NCBI GenBank assembly: GCA_903832005.1
Contig: CAIKZO010000125.1
Span: forward strand, 1 to 36,861
Direction of reading: 5' to 3'
Source: Enhydrobacter aerosaccus
GTDB taxonomy: Bacteria > Pseudomonadota > Alphaproteobacteria > Reyranellales > Reyranellaceae
Length of the DNA stretch: 36,861 bases
The notes beneath the pieces are model-generated. The model saw only the letters and a program-made list of their open reading frames with translations. It was not told the DNA's origin and searched no databases. Each line of letters opens with the position of its first letter. Position 1 is the stretch's first letter. The position numbers and the translations under genes were made by a program. Below, piece by piece: positions 22,538 through 31,766 of the stretch.

Positions 22538-23723
22538 GCCCATATCCCAACCTCGCAAGACGGTGTCGCGCGCCGGCCTTGCCATCGCAGGCCTGGTCGC
22601 CGCAGTCGTCATTGTCTTTGCCGTCGTGAGCGGCGTCTGGAGCCGCAGCACCAGCGAGGCCCGGCTGAAGGAGACGACCGAGAAGCTCGCGCTGCCGACC
22701 GTCGCCGTCGTCATGCCGGCCCAGCAGGGCAACAAGAGCAATCTCGACCTGCCGGGACGGCTCGAGGCCTATTCCCGCGCACCGATCTACGCCCGCGTCA
22801 GCGGCTTCCTGAAGGCCTGGTACGTCGACATCGGTGGCCAGGTGAAGGCGGGTCAGCTCCTGGCCGACATCGAGGCGCCGGACCTCGACCAGCAGCTGTT
22901 GCAGGCCAAGGGCGCGCTGGCGTCTGCGGAAGCAGCCGAAGCGCTGTCCAAGGTGACGGCGCAACGCTGGACGACGCTCGGCCAGTCGAACACGCTCTCC
23001 AAGCAGGCCGTCGACGAGAAGAACGGCGATCTCAGCGTCAAGGAAGCCAATGTCCGCGCGGCCAAGGCCAACGTTGAGCGCCTCGAAGTGCTGGCCGCCT
23101 TCAAGAAGGTGACGGCGCCATTCGACGGCGTGGTGACGGCGCGCAACACCGACGTGGGCAACCTGATCAACGCCGATTCGAGCGCGGGTGCAGCACTGTT
23201 CGTCGTATCCGACATGAAGAAGCTGCGCCTGTCGATCAACGTGCCGCAGAACTACGTGCCGGCCGTGCCGATCGCCGCCAAGGTCGACATCACCGTGCCG
23301 GAGTATCCCGGCAAGGCCTACAAGGGATCCGTCGAGGCGTCGTCGCGCTCGGTCGATGCCGCGTCGGGCACGACCCGCATGCAGGTCGTCGTCGACAACA
23401 GTTCGGGCCAATTGATGCCCGGCGCCTTCGCCAACACGCGCATCGAACTGCCGGAAGCGATGCAGACGCTGTCGATCCCGTCGAGTGCGCTCATCTTCGG
23501 CCAGAAGGGGCTGCAGGTGGCAACCGTCGACGCCAGCAACAAGGTGGCGTTGAAGCCGGTGACGATTGCCCGGGACCTGGGTCAGGTGATCGAACTCGCG
23601 ACCGGCATCGTGGCGGGGGATCGAATCATCGAAAGCCCGCCGGACGGGCTCAACAACGGCGACGAAGTCCGCGTCGTCAAAGGCCCCGGCGCCATCAAGC
23701 AATCGGCCCAGGCGCGCGACTAG
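22527..23723 (+). CDS. RND periplasmic adaptor (membrane fusion protein), copy 1
   Basis: The 398-residue protein has an N-terminal membrane anchor (about 16-35), then the lipoyl-like and beta-barrel domains of membrane fusion proteins (DLPGRLEAYSRAPIYARVSG, then VKAGQLLADI), a helical hairpin with Ala- and Lys-rich heptads (ALASAEAAEALSK...), and the second lipoyl half (VTAPFDGVVTARNTDVG). It bridges its permease to an outer-membrane channel. The ATG at 22527 has a good ACGGAG RBS 6 bases upstream and overlaps the permease stop by 11 bp, so expression is coupled to copy 1. Confidence 0.9.
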   Translation: MSAEPISQPRKTVSRAGLAIAGLVAAVVIVFAVVSGVWSRSTSEARLKETTEKLALPTVAVVMPAQQGNKSNLDLPGRLEAYSRAPIYARVSGFLKAWYVDIGGQVKAGQLLADIEAPDLDQQLLQAKGALASAEAAEALSKVTAQRWTTLGQSNTLSKQAVDEKNGDLSVKEANVRAAKANVERLEVLAAFKKVTAPFDGVVTARNTDVGNLINADSSAGAALFVVSDMKKLRLSINVPQNYVPAVPIAAKVDITVPEYPGKAYKGSVEASSRSVDAASGTTRMQVVVDNSSGQLMPGAFANTRIELPEAMQTLSIPSSALIFGQKGLQVATVDASNKVALKPVTIARDLGQVIELATGIVAGDRIIESPPDGLNNGDEVRVVKGPGAIKQSAQARD

Positions 23724-23742
23724 AACTTCATTTGGAGTGAAG

Positions 23743-23770
23743 CCGCCGTCACACCATTGTGACCCGGCGG
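23743..23770. promoter_or_regulatory. Stem-loop with TCACA-N4-TGTGA core upstream of RND copy 2
   Basis: GTCACA (23748-23753), CCAT, TGTGAC (23758-23763) is a perfect inverted repeat. It extends outward through CCGCC (23743-23747) and GGCGG (23766-23770) with a two-base bulge. It lies in the 161-bp gap between adaptor 1 and permease 2, 122 bp before the permease start, close to the 135-bp distance in copy 1. Its core can be the shared operator, while as RNA the longer stem might also terminate transcription from the first pair. Confidence 0.5.
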
Positions 23771-23884
23771 ACGCGCTCGCGCGCGCATAGGGACAAATCG
23801 CACATCGACACTTGGGTATCGCCATGGTGCGATGCACACCGTCGCGCATTTGCGAAAAATCACGGATTTCGGCGGGTAAATTCG

Positions 23885-26800
23885 GTGAATCTAGTCCGTA
23901 TCGCTTTGACCAGGCCGTACACGTTCGTAGTCCTGGCCATCATGATCATGATCGTCGGGCCGCTGTCGATTCTGCGTACGCCGGTCGATATTTTCCCGGA
24001 AATCCGCATTCCCATCATCGCCGTGATCTGGGGATACACCGGCCTGCCGCCGGACGACATGTCGGGCCGCGTGATGCTGAACTTCCAGCGCTCGCTCACC
24101 ACGACGGTCAACGACATCGACCATATCGAGGGCACCTCATACACCGGCATCGGCATCGTGAAGGTGTTCTTCCAGCCGGGCGTGAATATCTCGATCGCCA
24201 ATGCACAGGTGACGGCGATCGCGCAGACGGTGCTGAAGCAGATGCCGGCCGGCATCACGCCGCCGCTGGTGATGAACTACAACGCTGCGACCGTGCCGAT
24301 CATCCAACTCGCGATGTCGGCCCAGGGCATGTCTGAGCCCGCGGTGTTCGACCTCGCGATCAACACGGTGCGCACACCATTGGTGACCGTGCCGGGTGCG
24401 GCGATCCCGTTCCCGTTCGGCGGCAAGTTCCGGCAGATCCAGATCGATCTCGATCCGCCCGCCATGCAGGCGCGCGGCCTGTCGGCCAACGACGTCGCCA
24501 ACGCGCTGGTGGCGCAGAATCTCCTGACACCGGCAGGCACGCAGAAGATCGGCAACGTCGAGTACGCGATCAACCTCAACAACGCCGTCCGTGACTTCAA
24601 GGACCTCGCCGACCTGCCGATCTTCGTGAAGGACGGGACCGTCGTCTATCTGCACGACGTGGCGCAGGTGCGCGACGGCAACCCGCCGCAGCAGAACATC
24701 GTGCATGTCAATGGCCAGCGCTCGGTCATCCTGCAGGTGCTGAAGAACGGCGCCACGTCGACGCTGGCGATCGTCAACGGCATCAAGGACAGGGTCGACG
24801 ATCTCAAGCGGTCGCTGCCAAAGAACGTCGACATCGCCTTGTTGAACGACCAGTCGCTGTTCGTGAAGGCCGCGATCAATGGCGTGATCTCCGAAGCGGG
24901 CATCGCCGCCGTGCTGACCAGCCTGATGATCCTGCTGTTCCTCGGCTCGTGGCGTTCGACGATCATCATCGCGACCTCGATTCCGCTGGCCATCCTGGCC
25001 GCGATCGCGGCGCTGGCGGCGGTCGGCGAGACGCTCAACATCATGACCCTGGGCGGCCTGGCGCTGGCCGTCGGCATCCTGGTCGACGATGCGACGGTGA
25101 CGATCGAAAATATCAACTACCATCTCGAGCAGGGGAAGGGCGTCATCCCGGCGATCACCGACGGCGCCCAGCAGATCGCGATCCCGGCCTTCGTCTCGAC
25201 GCTCTGCATCTGCATCGTGTTCGTGCCGATGTTCTTCATGGACGGCGTGCCGCGCTTCCTGTTCGTGCCGATGGCGCTGTCGGTGATGTTCGCGATGGCC
25301 TGGTCCTATTTCCTGTCGCGCACCCTGGTGCCGACCATGGCCGCCGCACTGCTGAAGGCGCACGACGCCCATGCGCATGGCAAGCCGACCCGCAATCCGT
25401 TCACCTTGATCCAGCGGGCCTTCGAGCGCGGCTTCGAGCGCGGGCGCTCGGCGTTCCGCGACCTGCTGCAGATGGCGCTGCGCCATCGCACGCCGTTCAT
25501 CGCGGTCTTCCTCTGCTTCATCGCTGCGTCGTTCCTGTTGGTGCCGACACTGGGCCGCAATTTCTTCCCCGAGGTCGATGCCGGCCAGATCCTGATGCAT
25601 GCGCGCGTGACCGTGGGAACGCGCGTGGAGGAGACCGCAAGCCAGTTCTCCGACATCGAGAAGGAAATCCGTCGCATCATTCCGGGGGACCAGATTGCGA
25701 CCCTCGTGGACAATATCGGCGTGCCGGTCAGCGGCATCAATCTTACCTATAACAACACCGGGACGATCGGCAGCCAGGACGGCGAGATCCAGATCAAGCT
25801 CACGCCGGAGCACAAGCCGACTGCGGAATATGTCGCCGAATTGCGGCGCGCCCTGCCGGAACGCTTCCCCGGCGTGACTTTCTCGTTCCTGCCGGCCGAC
25901 ATCATCAGCCAGATCCTGAACTTCGGTTCGCCGTCGCCGATCAACATCCAGATCGCCAGCTTCAGCTCGGCCGATGCCTTCGATCACGCCAATCTCATTC
26001 TCGCCCGGCTGCGCGAGGTTCCCGGCATCGTCGACGCGCGCCTGCAGCAGGCACGCACCGCACCCGTCTTCGATGTCGCCGTCGATCGGACACGCGCACA
26101 GTATGTCGGCGTCACGGCTCGCGACGTCACGAACTCGATGGTCGTCAATCTCGCCGGCAGCAGTCAGGTCCAGCCAACCTACTGGCTGAACCGTGACAAT
26201 GGCGTCACCTACAACGTCGTCATGCAGACGCCGCAGTACCGACTCGATTCGCTAGCGGCACTGTCCAACATGCCGATCGTGGCACCTGGCGCGGACTCGC
26301 TGCAGGTGCTGGGCGGCATCGTCGACATGAAGCGCAACGTCACCAATGCGGTGGTGAGCCAGTACAATCTGGACCCGGTGGTGCAGATCTATGCCGCCGT
26401 CCAGGGACGCGATCTGGGCGCCGTCGCCACCGACGTCCGCCGCATCATCGACGAGCTGGCGCCCAAACGCTCCTCCAAGATCCGTTCGGTGCAGCTGCAG
26501 GGGCAGGTCAAGACCATGGATAGCGCCTTCAAGGGCCTGCTGTTCGGCTTGCTGGGGTCGGTCGCCCTGATTTACCTTCTAATCGTGGTAAATTTCCAAT
26601 CCTGGTCGGATCCCTTCATCATCATCTCGGCACTCCCGGCGGCGCTGGCCGGCATCGTGTGGATGCTGTTCGTGACGCAGACGACGCTGTCGGTGCCGGC
26701 GCTCACCGGGGCCATCATGTGCATGGGCGTTGCAACGGCCAATTCGGTGCTGGTGATCAGCTTCGCGCGCGAGCGTTTGGCCGATCTGGGCGACGCCACC

Positions 26801-27055
26801 GCCGCCGCCCTGGATGCGGGATTCGTCCGCTGCCGGCCCGTGATCATGACGGCGCTGGCGATGATCATCGGCATGCTGCCGATGTCGCTGGGCCTGGGCG
26901 AGGGCGGCGAGCAGAATGCGCCACTCGGCCGCGCGGTCATCGGTGGCCTGATTTTTGCGACAATTACGACACTTATATTCGTGCCGGTCGTCTTCAGCGT
27001 GGTTCACCGGAACTATCGCAAGGCGCCATCGGCCCCATCTGGTTCGGCGGAGTAG
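23885..27055 (+). CDS. RND-family efflux permease, copy 2
   Basis: The 1056-residue permease is a close paralogue of the one at 19343 with the same landmarks: TM1, GILVDDATVTIENI in TM4, and a TM10 segment lacking the AcrB-type Lys (GVATANSVLVISF). Alignment with copy 1 places the start at the GTG at 23885 (NLVRIALTRPYTF); an upstream extension to a GTG at 23759 is Arg/His-rich and not conserved. A 71-nt stretch is identical in both copies (19496-19566 and 24035-24105), pointing to recent duplication or gene conversion. Substrate preference could differ in the periplasmic loops, where most substitutions are seen. Confidence 0.88.
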   Translation: MNLVRIALTRPYTFVVLAIMIMIVGPLSILRTPVDIFPEIRIPIIAVIWGYTGLPPDDMSGRVMLNFQRSLTTTVNDIDHIEGTSYTGIGIVKVFFQPGVNISIANAQVTAIAQTVLKQMPAGITPPLVMNYNAATVPIIQLAMSAQGMSEPAVFDLAINTVRTPLVTVPGAAIPFPFGGKFRQIQIDLDPPAMQARGLSANDVANALVAQNLLTPAGTQKIGNVEYAINLNNAVRDFKDLADLPIFVKDGTVVYLHDVAQVRDGNPPQQNIVHVNGQRSVILQVLKNGATSTLAIVNGIKDRVDDLKRSLPKNVDIALLNDQSLFVKAAINGVISEAGIAAVLTSLMILLFLGSWRSTIIIATSIPLAILAAIAALAAVGETLNIMTLGGLALAVGILVDDATVTIENINYHLEQGKGVIPAITDGAQQIAIPAFVSTLCICIVFVPMFFMDGVPRFLFVPMALSVMFAMAWSYFLSRTLVPTMAAALLKAHDAHAHGKPTRNPFTLIQRAFERGFERGRSAFRDLLQMALRHRTPFIAVFLCFIAASFLLVPTLGRNFFPEVDAGQILMHARVTVGTRVEETASQFSDIEKEIRRIIPGDQIATLVDNIGVPVSGINLTYNNTGTIGSQDGEIQIKLTPEHKPTAEYVAELRRALPERFPGVTFSFLPADIISQILNFGSPSPINIQIASFSSADAFDHANLILARLREVPGIVDARLQQARTAPVFDVAVDRTRAQYVGVTARDVTNSMVVNLAGSSQVQPTYWLNRDNGVTYNVVMQTPQYRLDSLAALSNMPIVAPGADSLQVLGGIVDMKRNVTNAVVSQYNLDPVVQIYAAVQGRDLGAVATDVRRIIDELAPKRSSKIRSVQLQGQVKTMDSAFKGLLFGLLGSVALIYLLIVVNFQSWSDPFIIISALPAALAGIVWMLFVTQTTLSVPALTGAIMCMGVATANSVLVISFARERLADLGDATAAALDAGFVRCRPVIMTALAMIIGMLPMSLGLGEGGEQNAPLGRAVIGGLIFATITTLIFVPVVFSVVHRNYRKAPSAPSGSAE

Positions 27056-27059
27056 AGTG

Positions 27060-28238
27060 ATGTCTGTTCAGTCCGCTTCAGTCCCCAAGCGTCGGCGCCG
27101 CGGCCTCGCCGTGGCCGGCCTCGTCCTTGCCCTGGTCGCGATCGTGGTCCTTATCGATGGTGTCTGGGATCGCAAGTCGCGCGCCGCGCGCCTCGAGGAG
27201 AAAGACACTGCGAGCGCGGAGGTCCTGCCGACGGTTGCCCTCGTCACGCCCAAGAGTGGCACGGCTGCGGCCTATATCGATCTGCCGGGGCGTCTCGAGG
27301 CCTATGCCCGGGCGCCGATCTATGCCCGCGTCGGTGGTTTCCTGAAAGCCTGGCACGTCGATATCGGCGAGCGCGTCAAGGCCGGCCAGCTCCTGGCCGA
27401 GATCGAAGTGCCTGACCTCGATCAGCAATTGGCGCAGGCCAAGGGCGCGCTCGGGTCCGCGGAGTCGGCCGAGGCGCTGTCCAAGGTGACGGCGCAGCGC
27501 TGGACGACACTGGGCCAGTCGAACACGCTGTCCAAGCAGGCGGTCGACGAGAAGACCGGCGATCTCAGCGTCAAGGAAGCCAACGTCCGGGTCGAGAAGG
27601 CCAATGTCGAGCGCCTCGAGGTGCTGGCCAAGTACAAGAACGTGACCGCGCCGTTCGGCGGCGTCATCACCGCGCGCAACACGGACGTCGGCATGCTGAT
27701 CGGCGCCGGCTCCAGCGCCGCGCCGGCGTTGTTCGTGGTGTCGGACGTCGGCAAGCTGCGCCTGACGATCAACGTGCCGCAGAACTACGTTCCCGCCGTG
27801 CCGATCGCCTCGAAGGTGACGATCACCGTGCCGGAGCACCCCGGCAAGACCTACAGTGGCGTCGTCGAGGCCTCCGCCCGGTCGGTCGATGCCGGCTCCG
27901 GCACCACGCACATGCAGGTCCTGATCGAGAACGCGACCGGCGAGTTGATGCCCGGCGCCTTCGCCAACGCGCGGGTGGAACTGCCGCTGGCGATGAAGAC
28001 GCTGTCGATCCCGTCGAGCGCGCTCGTCTTTGGCCAGAACGGACTGCGGGTGGCGACGATCGATGCCGCCGACAAGGTGACGCTGAAGTCGGTGACGATT
28101 GCGCGTGACCTTGGGCAGACGATCGAGATCGCGTCGGGGCTCGCCGAAAGCGACCGTGTGATCGAGAGCCCGCCGGACGGGCTGAACAACGGCGACACGG
28201 TGCGCGTGATCGTCCCCGACCCCGGCAAGAAGGGCTGA
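27060..28238 (+). CDS. RND periplasmic adaptor, copy 2
   Basis: The 392-residue protein parallels adaptor copy 1 domain by domain: Arg-rich N-terminus and membrane anchor (about 8-30), DLPGRLEAYARAPIYARVGG, helical hairpin, VTAPFGGVITARNTDVG and a C-terminal beta-barrel/membrane-proximal region ending SPPDGLNNGDTVRV. It follows permease 2 after 4 bp, so the pair is one translational unit, reproducing the permease-adaptor order of copy 1. The ATG at 27060 overlaps nothing but lies within the AGAGTGATG context; RBS is weak. Confidence 0.88.
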   Translation: MSVQSASVPKRRRRGLAVAGLVLALVAIVVLIDGVWDRKSRAARLEEKDTASAEVLPTVALVTPKSGTAAAYIDLPGRLEAYARAPIYARVGGFLKAWHVDIGERVKAGQLLAEIEVPDLDQQLAQAKGALGSAESAEALSKVTAQRWTTLGQSNTLSKQAVDEKTGDLSVKEANVRVEKANVERLEVLAKYKNVTAPFGGVITARNTDVGMLIGAGSSAAPALFVVSDVGKLRLTINVPQNYVPAVPIASKVTITVPEHPGKTYSGVVEASARSVDAGSGTTHMQVLIENATGELMPGAFANARVELPLAMKTLSIPSSALVFGQNGLRVATIDAADKVTLKSVTIARDLGQTIEIASGLAESDRVIESPPDGLNNGDTVRVIVPDPGKKG

Positions 28239-28345
28239 CGCGGGCCCTCCGTAATTAGACATAGTCCCGGTGGACAGCCGGTCGGTTGAAAGATGCCGCC
28301 GCTTCTTCCATAACCATCGATGACGGTGGGCGGGACCTAGGCGGC

Positions 28346-29008
28346 ATGTCGGAGTTCGAGCAAATTCCCTTTGGGGCCAGTGAGTTCGCGGACAATCCCG
28401 AACCTCGTTGCCCCTGCCTGCTGCTGCTCGATACGTCGGAATCGATGGAGGGCGGCCCGATCAACGAGCTCAACCAGGGGCTGGCGACCTTCCGGCGGGA
28501 GCTCGCGAACGATCCGTTGGCGATGAAGCGCGTCGAGATCGGCCTGGTGACCTTCGGTCCGGTTCAGCTCGTCAACGATTTCCAGACGCCCGACCAGTTC
28601 GCGCCACCGCTGCTGAAGGGCAGGGGCGACACGCCCATGGGCGCCGCCATCGCCGGTGGCCTCGAAATGGTCCGCCAGCGCAAGCAGGCCTACAAGGCCA
28701 ACGGGATCCCGTACTACCGGCCGTGGATCTTCATGATCACCGACGGAGCGCCGACCGACGATTGGCAGGAGGCCGCGGCCCAGGTGCGCGACGGCGAGGA
28801 CCAGAAGGGCTTTTCCTTCTTCGCCGTCGGCGTGCAGCACGCCGACATGGATATCCTGAAGCAGATCGCCGTGCGCACGCCGCTCAGGTTGTCCGGACTG
28901 AAGTTCCACGACCTCTTCCTGTGGCTGTCGTCGTCGCTCAGCAGCGTGTCGCGCTCCGGGGTCGGCCAGGAAGTGCCGTTGCTGCCCCCGGGATGGGCCC
29001 GCGTTTGA
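28346..29008 (+). CDS. VWA domain protein, TerY-like, of a TerY-P triad
   Basis: The 220-residue protein is a von Willebrand A domain. It has an intact metal-ion-dependent adhesion site: LLLDTSESM (Asp29, Ser31, Ser33), GDTPMG (Thr96) and ITDGAPTD (Asp133). It resembles TerY, the VWA partner of tellurium-resistance-type stress systems, where it sits with a PP2C phosphatase and a kinase. That triad is reproduced here, downstream. The ATG at 28346 is used; the frame runs 20 codons further upstream with less typical residues. It probably serves as a divalent-metal-dependent adaptor for the kinase/phosphatase pair. Confidence 0.85.
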   Translation: MSEFEQIPFGASEFADNPEPRCPCLLLLDTSESMEGGPINELNQGLATFRRELANDPLAMKRVEIGLVTFGPVQLVNDFQTPDQFAPPLLKGRGDTPMGAAIAGGLEMVRQRKQAYKANGIPYYRPWIFMITDGAPTDDWQEAAAQVRDGEDQKGFSFFAVGVQHADMDILKQIAVRTPLRLSGLKFHDLFLWLSSSLSSVSRSGVGQEVPLLPPGWARV

Positions 29009-29790
29009 CCGAACAGACACCGTGGCGAATCGCGATGGCCTCGGCGATCGGAACGTCGCACATCGCCTCGGGCCAGCCCTGCCAGGACGCCCATTTCCAC
29101 GTGACCGTGAATGACGCCGACGGTGAGCCGGTCACCATCCTGGCGCTGTGCGACGGGGCCGGCAGCGCAGCACAAGCCGAGGTCGGCTCCAAGCTGGCGT
29201 GCGAGACCTTCGTCAAGCTGGTGGCCGATTACATCTCGTCGGGCGGCAGGGTCGAGAACATCAGCCGCAGTCTCGCCGGCCGCTGGATCTCCGGCGTGCT
29301 CTATCGCCTCTCGCTCACCTCGTGGCGCGAGGACCTGAAGCCCCGCGATTACGCCTGTACCCTGCTGGCGGTGATCTGCGGCGCGCGGGCGACGGCGTTC
29401 CTTCAAGTCGGTGACGGTGCGATCGTCATCTCCGATGGCTGGACCACGGCATGGCGTTACGTGTTCTGGCCGCAGCACGGCGAATTCGAGAACACCACGA
29501 ACTTCATCACGTCGGAAGATGTCTTCGAGATCCTGGACTTCCAGGTGACGACCGAATCGGTGGCCGAGGTCGCGCTGTTCAGCGACGGCCTCGAGAACAT
29601 GCTGCTGCAGAAGGCCACCAAGACGGTGCATGCGCCGTTTTTCGACAGCATGTTTCCCTCGGTCCGCCGCTCGACGGCAGCGGGTGAAGACCCCGAGCTG
29701 TGTCGCGCGCTTGCCGTCTATCTTTCGACGCCGACGATCAACGAGCGGACGAACGACGACAAGACCCTGATCCTGGCGAGCCGGCGATGA
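28993..29790 (+). CDS. PP2C-family serine/threonine phosphatase of the TerY-P triad
   Basis: The 265-residue protein shows PP2C landmarks: Q31-D32 in SGQPCQDAHF, LCDGAGSAAQAE (Asp54-Gly55, metal-binding), GDGAIVI (141-147), FSDGLE (196-201) and a C-terminal NDDKTLIL (Asp255/256). These coordinate two Mn/Mg ions for dephosphorylation. It should counteract the kinase encoded next to it. The ATG at 28993 overlaps the VWA gene by 16 bp; a TTG at 29005 overlapping its stop is an alternative. The 3' end overlaps the kinase ATG by 4 bases. Confidence 0.85.
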   Translation: MGPRLTEQTPWRIAMASAIGTSHIASGQPCQDAHFHVTVNDADGEPVTILALCDGAGSAAQAEVGSKLACETFVKLVADYISSGGRVENISRSLAGRWISGVLYRLSLTSWREDLKPRDYACTLLAVICGARATAFLQVGDGAIVISDGWTTAWRYVFWPQHGEFENTTNFITSEDVFEILDFQVTTESVAEVALFSDGLENMLLQKATKTVHAPFFDSMFPSVRRSTAAGEDPELCRALAVYLSTPTINERTNDDKTLILASRR

Positions 29791-31757
29791 GCACGCCGCC
29801 AGCCCCGAACGTGCCGCCCGTCGTAGTCGACGGTAGCGGCCGTATGCTGCGCCTGGGACGCAAGCTCGGGCAGGGCGGCGAGGGCGCCGTCTTCGAACTC
29901 GAGGGCGAGCCTACGCTCGCCGCCAAAATCCACCATCAGCCGCTCACGCCGTTGCGCGCCGAGAAGATCCGCGTCATGGCCGGGATGCGGACCGAGAAGA
30001 TCGATGGGCTCGCGGCCTGGCCAACCAACCTGTTGTCGTTGCCGTCCGGCATACCGATCGGGCTCATCATGCCCAAGGTCGTCGGACACAAGGACATCCA
30101 CCACCTGTACAGTCCCAAGAGCCGGCGCGCCGAATTCCCCGGCGCCGACTGGCGCTTCCTCATTCGCGTCGCGGCAAATCTCAGCCGCGCGGTGGCAACG
30201 ATCCACGAGGCCGGCGGCGTGATCGCCGACATCAACCACAGCGGCGTGCTGGTCGGCCAGGACGCGCGGGTGCGGCTGATCGACTGCGACAGTTTCCAGA
30301 TCGTCGACGCCGGAAAGACCTATCTGTGCGACGTCGGCGTGCCGACGTTCACGCCGCCGGAACTGCAGGGGCTTCTGTTCGCCGATATCGCGCGCACGCC
30401 CAATCACGACAATTTCGGCCTCGCCGTCCTGGTCTTCCTGACCTTGTTCATGGGGCGGCATCCCTTCGCCGGGCGGTATATCGGGCTGGGCGACATGCCG
30501 ATCGAACGGGCGATCGGCGAGGGCCGCTTCGCCTATGGCGCCGACGCAACGTCGTTCCAGATGGAACGCCCGCCCGGCGCGCCACCGATCAGCATCGTGT
30601 CGCCCGCGATCGCCGGATTGTTCGAACGTGCTTTCGCCCGCGAAAGCCGGGAGCGCGGCCGGCCGACGGCGCGCGAATGGGCGTCCACCCTCGACGCCAT
30701 CGAGGGCCAGCTCCGGCAATGCGCTTTCAGCCCGTCGCACTGGCATTTCAGTGGCCTGCCGGCCTGCCCGTGGTGCCGCATGGAAGCGGCGACCGGCGTG
30801 GCGCTGTTTTCGACGGACGTATCGCCGGGCTCAGCCGCGCATTTCGACATCGACGCCTACTGGCGGCGCGTCATTGCCGTCGAGCATCCCGGCGCGGCGC
30901 CGCCGCTCGAATCTCCTGATGCCAAGGGCAGGGTGCGTGCGTCCGTCGAGGCGGTGCAATTCAAGCAGAGGCGGGCGCTCCATCGGCTCTATGCGCTGAT
31001 CATCTCGGCAGCTCCCTTGCCGCTTGTCCTGTTCGTCAGTGTGCCGTTGGCGGGGCGGCTGCTGTTCCTTGTCGCCGCCGTGGTTCTTTACTTCGTGGCG
31101 CGCACGCTGGTGCGGCTGACCAACGACACGACCGTGTTCCGGCAAAAGGCCCGCATGGATCACGACCGGCTCGAGAAGGTTCGCGACGAGTGGCAAATCG
31201 CCGCCGGACCCGGCCGCTTCGACGCCAAACGCATCGAGCTGGAAAAACTGCGCGGCCTATGGGACGAGAGCCGCGACCTGCAGAAGCGCAAGCAGCGGGA
31301 GCGTGACGACGCGCGCCACGGTGCCGCCCTCAATCGCTTCCTCGACGGCTTCGACATCGAAGCGGCGGGCGTGCCCAATCTCAACGGCAACCGCGTGCCG
31401 ATGCTCGAATCCTTCGGCATCGAGACCGCCGCCGACGTCGTCCTCGATAAACTGGATTCGGTGCCGAAGCTCGAGAAGAAGACGCGTGACGCGTTGGTCG
31501 ACTGGCGCGCGTCGCTGGAGACGCAGTTCCGGCAGGAGCACGCCTCGGGTTCGGTCTCGTTCGACGAGCAACTGGTCGAGCGCGAGGCCCTGGCCGAGCA
31601 GATGAGGATCGAGGCGGCGCTCAGGAGCGGGCTGCAGGACCTGCAGGAGATCCAGAAGCAGACCCTGTTCGCGCGAATCTCGATGAAGACGAAGGTCGAG
31701 GAGGCGCAGCGCGCCTATGTGCAGAGTTCGTCCGACTTGAAGGCTGTCGGCCGCTGA
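29787..31757 (+). CDS. Membrane Ser/Thr protein kinase with HhH domain, TerY-P triad
   Basis: The 656-residue protein begins with a kinase domain (about 20-300): Gly-rich LGQGGEGAVF (28-36), Lys47 in AAKI, a catalytic loop IADINHSGVLV (Asp148, Asn150) and LIDCDSF in place of DFG (Asp166). The usual loop Asn (HRDxxxxN) appears as Gly153, so catalysis may differ. Next come a Cys/His cluster (C312, H318/H320, C327, C330) that could bind zinc, two membrane helices (about 403-440), a coiled-coil stretch (about 453-512) and a helix-hairpin-helix-like region (about 527-577, GVPNLNGNRVPMLESFGI). It belongs to the VWA-PP2C-kinase triad. ATG at 29787 overlaps the phosphatase stop. Confidence 0.85.
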   Translation: MSTPPAPNVPPVVVDGSGRMLRLGRKLGQGGEGAVFELEGEPTLAAKIHHQPLTPLRAEKIRVMAGMRTEKIDGLAAWPTNLLSLPSGIPIGLIMPKVVGHKDIHHLYSPKSRRAEFPGADWRFLIRVAANLSRAVATIHEAGGVIADINHSGVLVGQDARVRLIDCDSFQIVDAGKTYLCDVGVPTFTPPELQGLLFADIARTPNHDNFGLAVLVFLTLFMGRHPFAGRYIGLGDMPIERAIGEGRFAYGADATSFQMERPPGAPPISIVSPAIAGLFERAFARESRERGRPTAREWASTLDAIEGQLRQCAFSPSHWHFSGLPACPWCRMEAATGVALFSTDVSPGSAAHFDIDAYWRRVIAVEHPGAAPPLESPDAKGRVRASVEAVQFKQRRALHRLYALIISAAPLPLVLFVSVPLAGRLLFLVAAVVLYFVARTLVRLTNDTTVFRQKARMDHDRLEKVRDEWQIAAGPGRFDAKRIELEKLRGLWDESRDLQKRKQRERDDARHGAALNRFLDGFDIEAAGVPNLNGNRVPMLESFGIETAADVVLDKLDSVPKLEKKTRDALVDWRASLETQFRQEHASGSVSFDEQLVEREALAEQMRIEAALRSGLQDLQEIQKQTLFARISMKTKVEEAQRAYVQSSSDLKAVGR

Positions 31758-31766
31758 GGCGGCGGG

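Noticed and set aside
23748..23763. CRP-binding site
   Set aside because: Half-sites resemble TGTGA/TCACA but are in inverted order with 4-bp spacing, unlike the TGTGA-N6-TCACA site of CRP.
24137..25987. Long minus-strand frame opposite RND copy 2
   Set aside because: Same composition and position as the shadow opposite copy 1; no domain or RBS.
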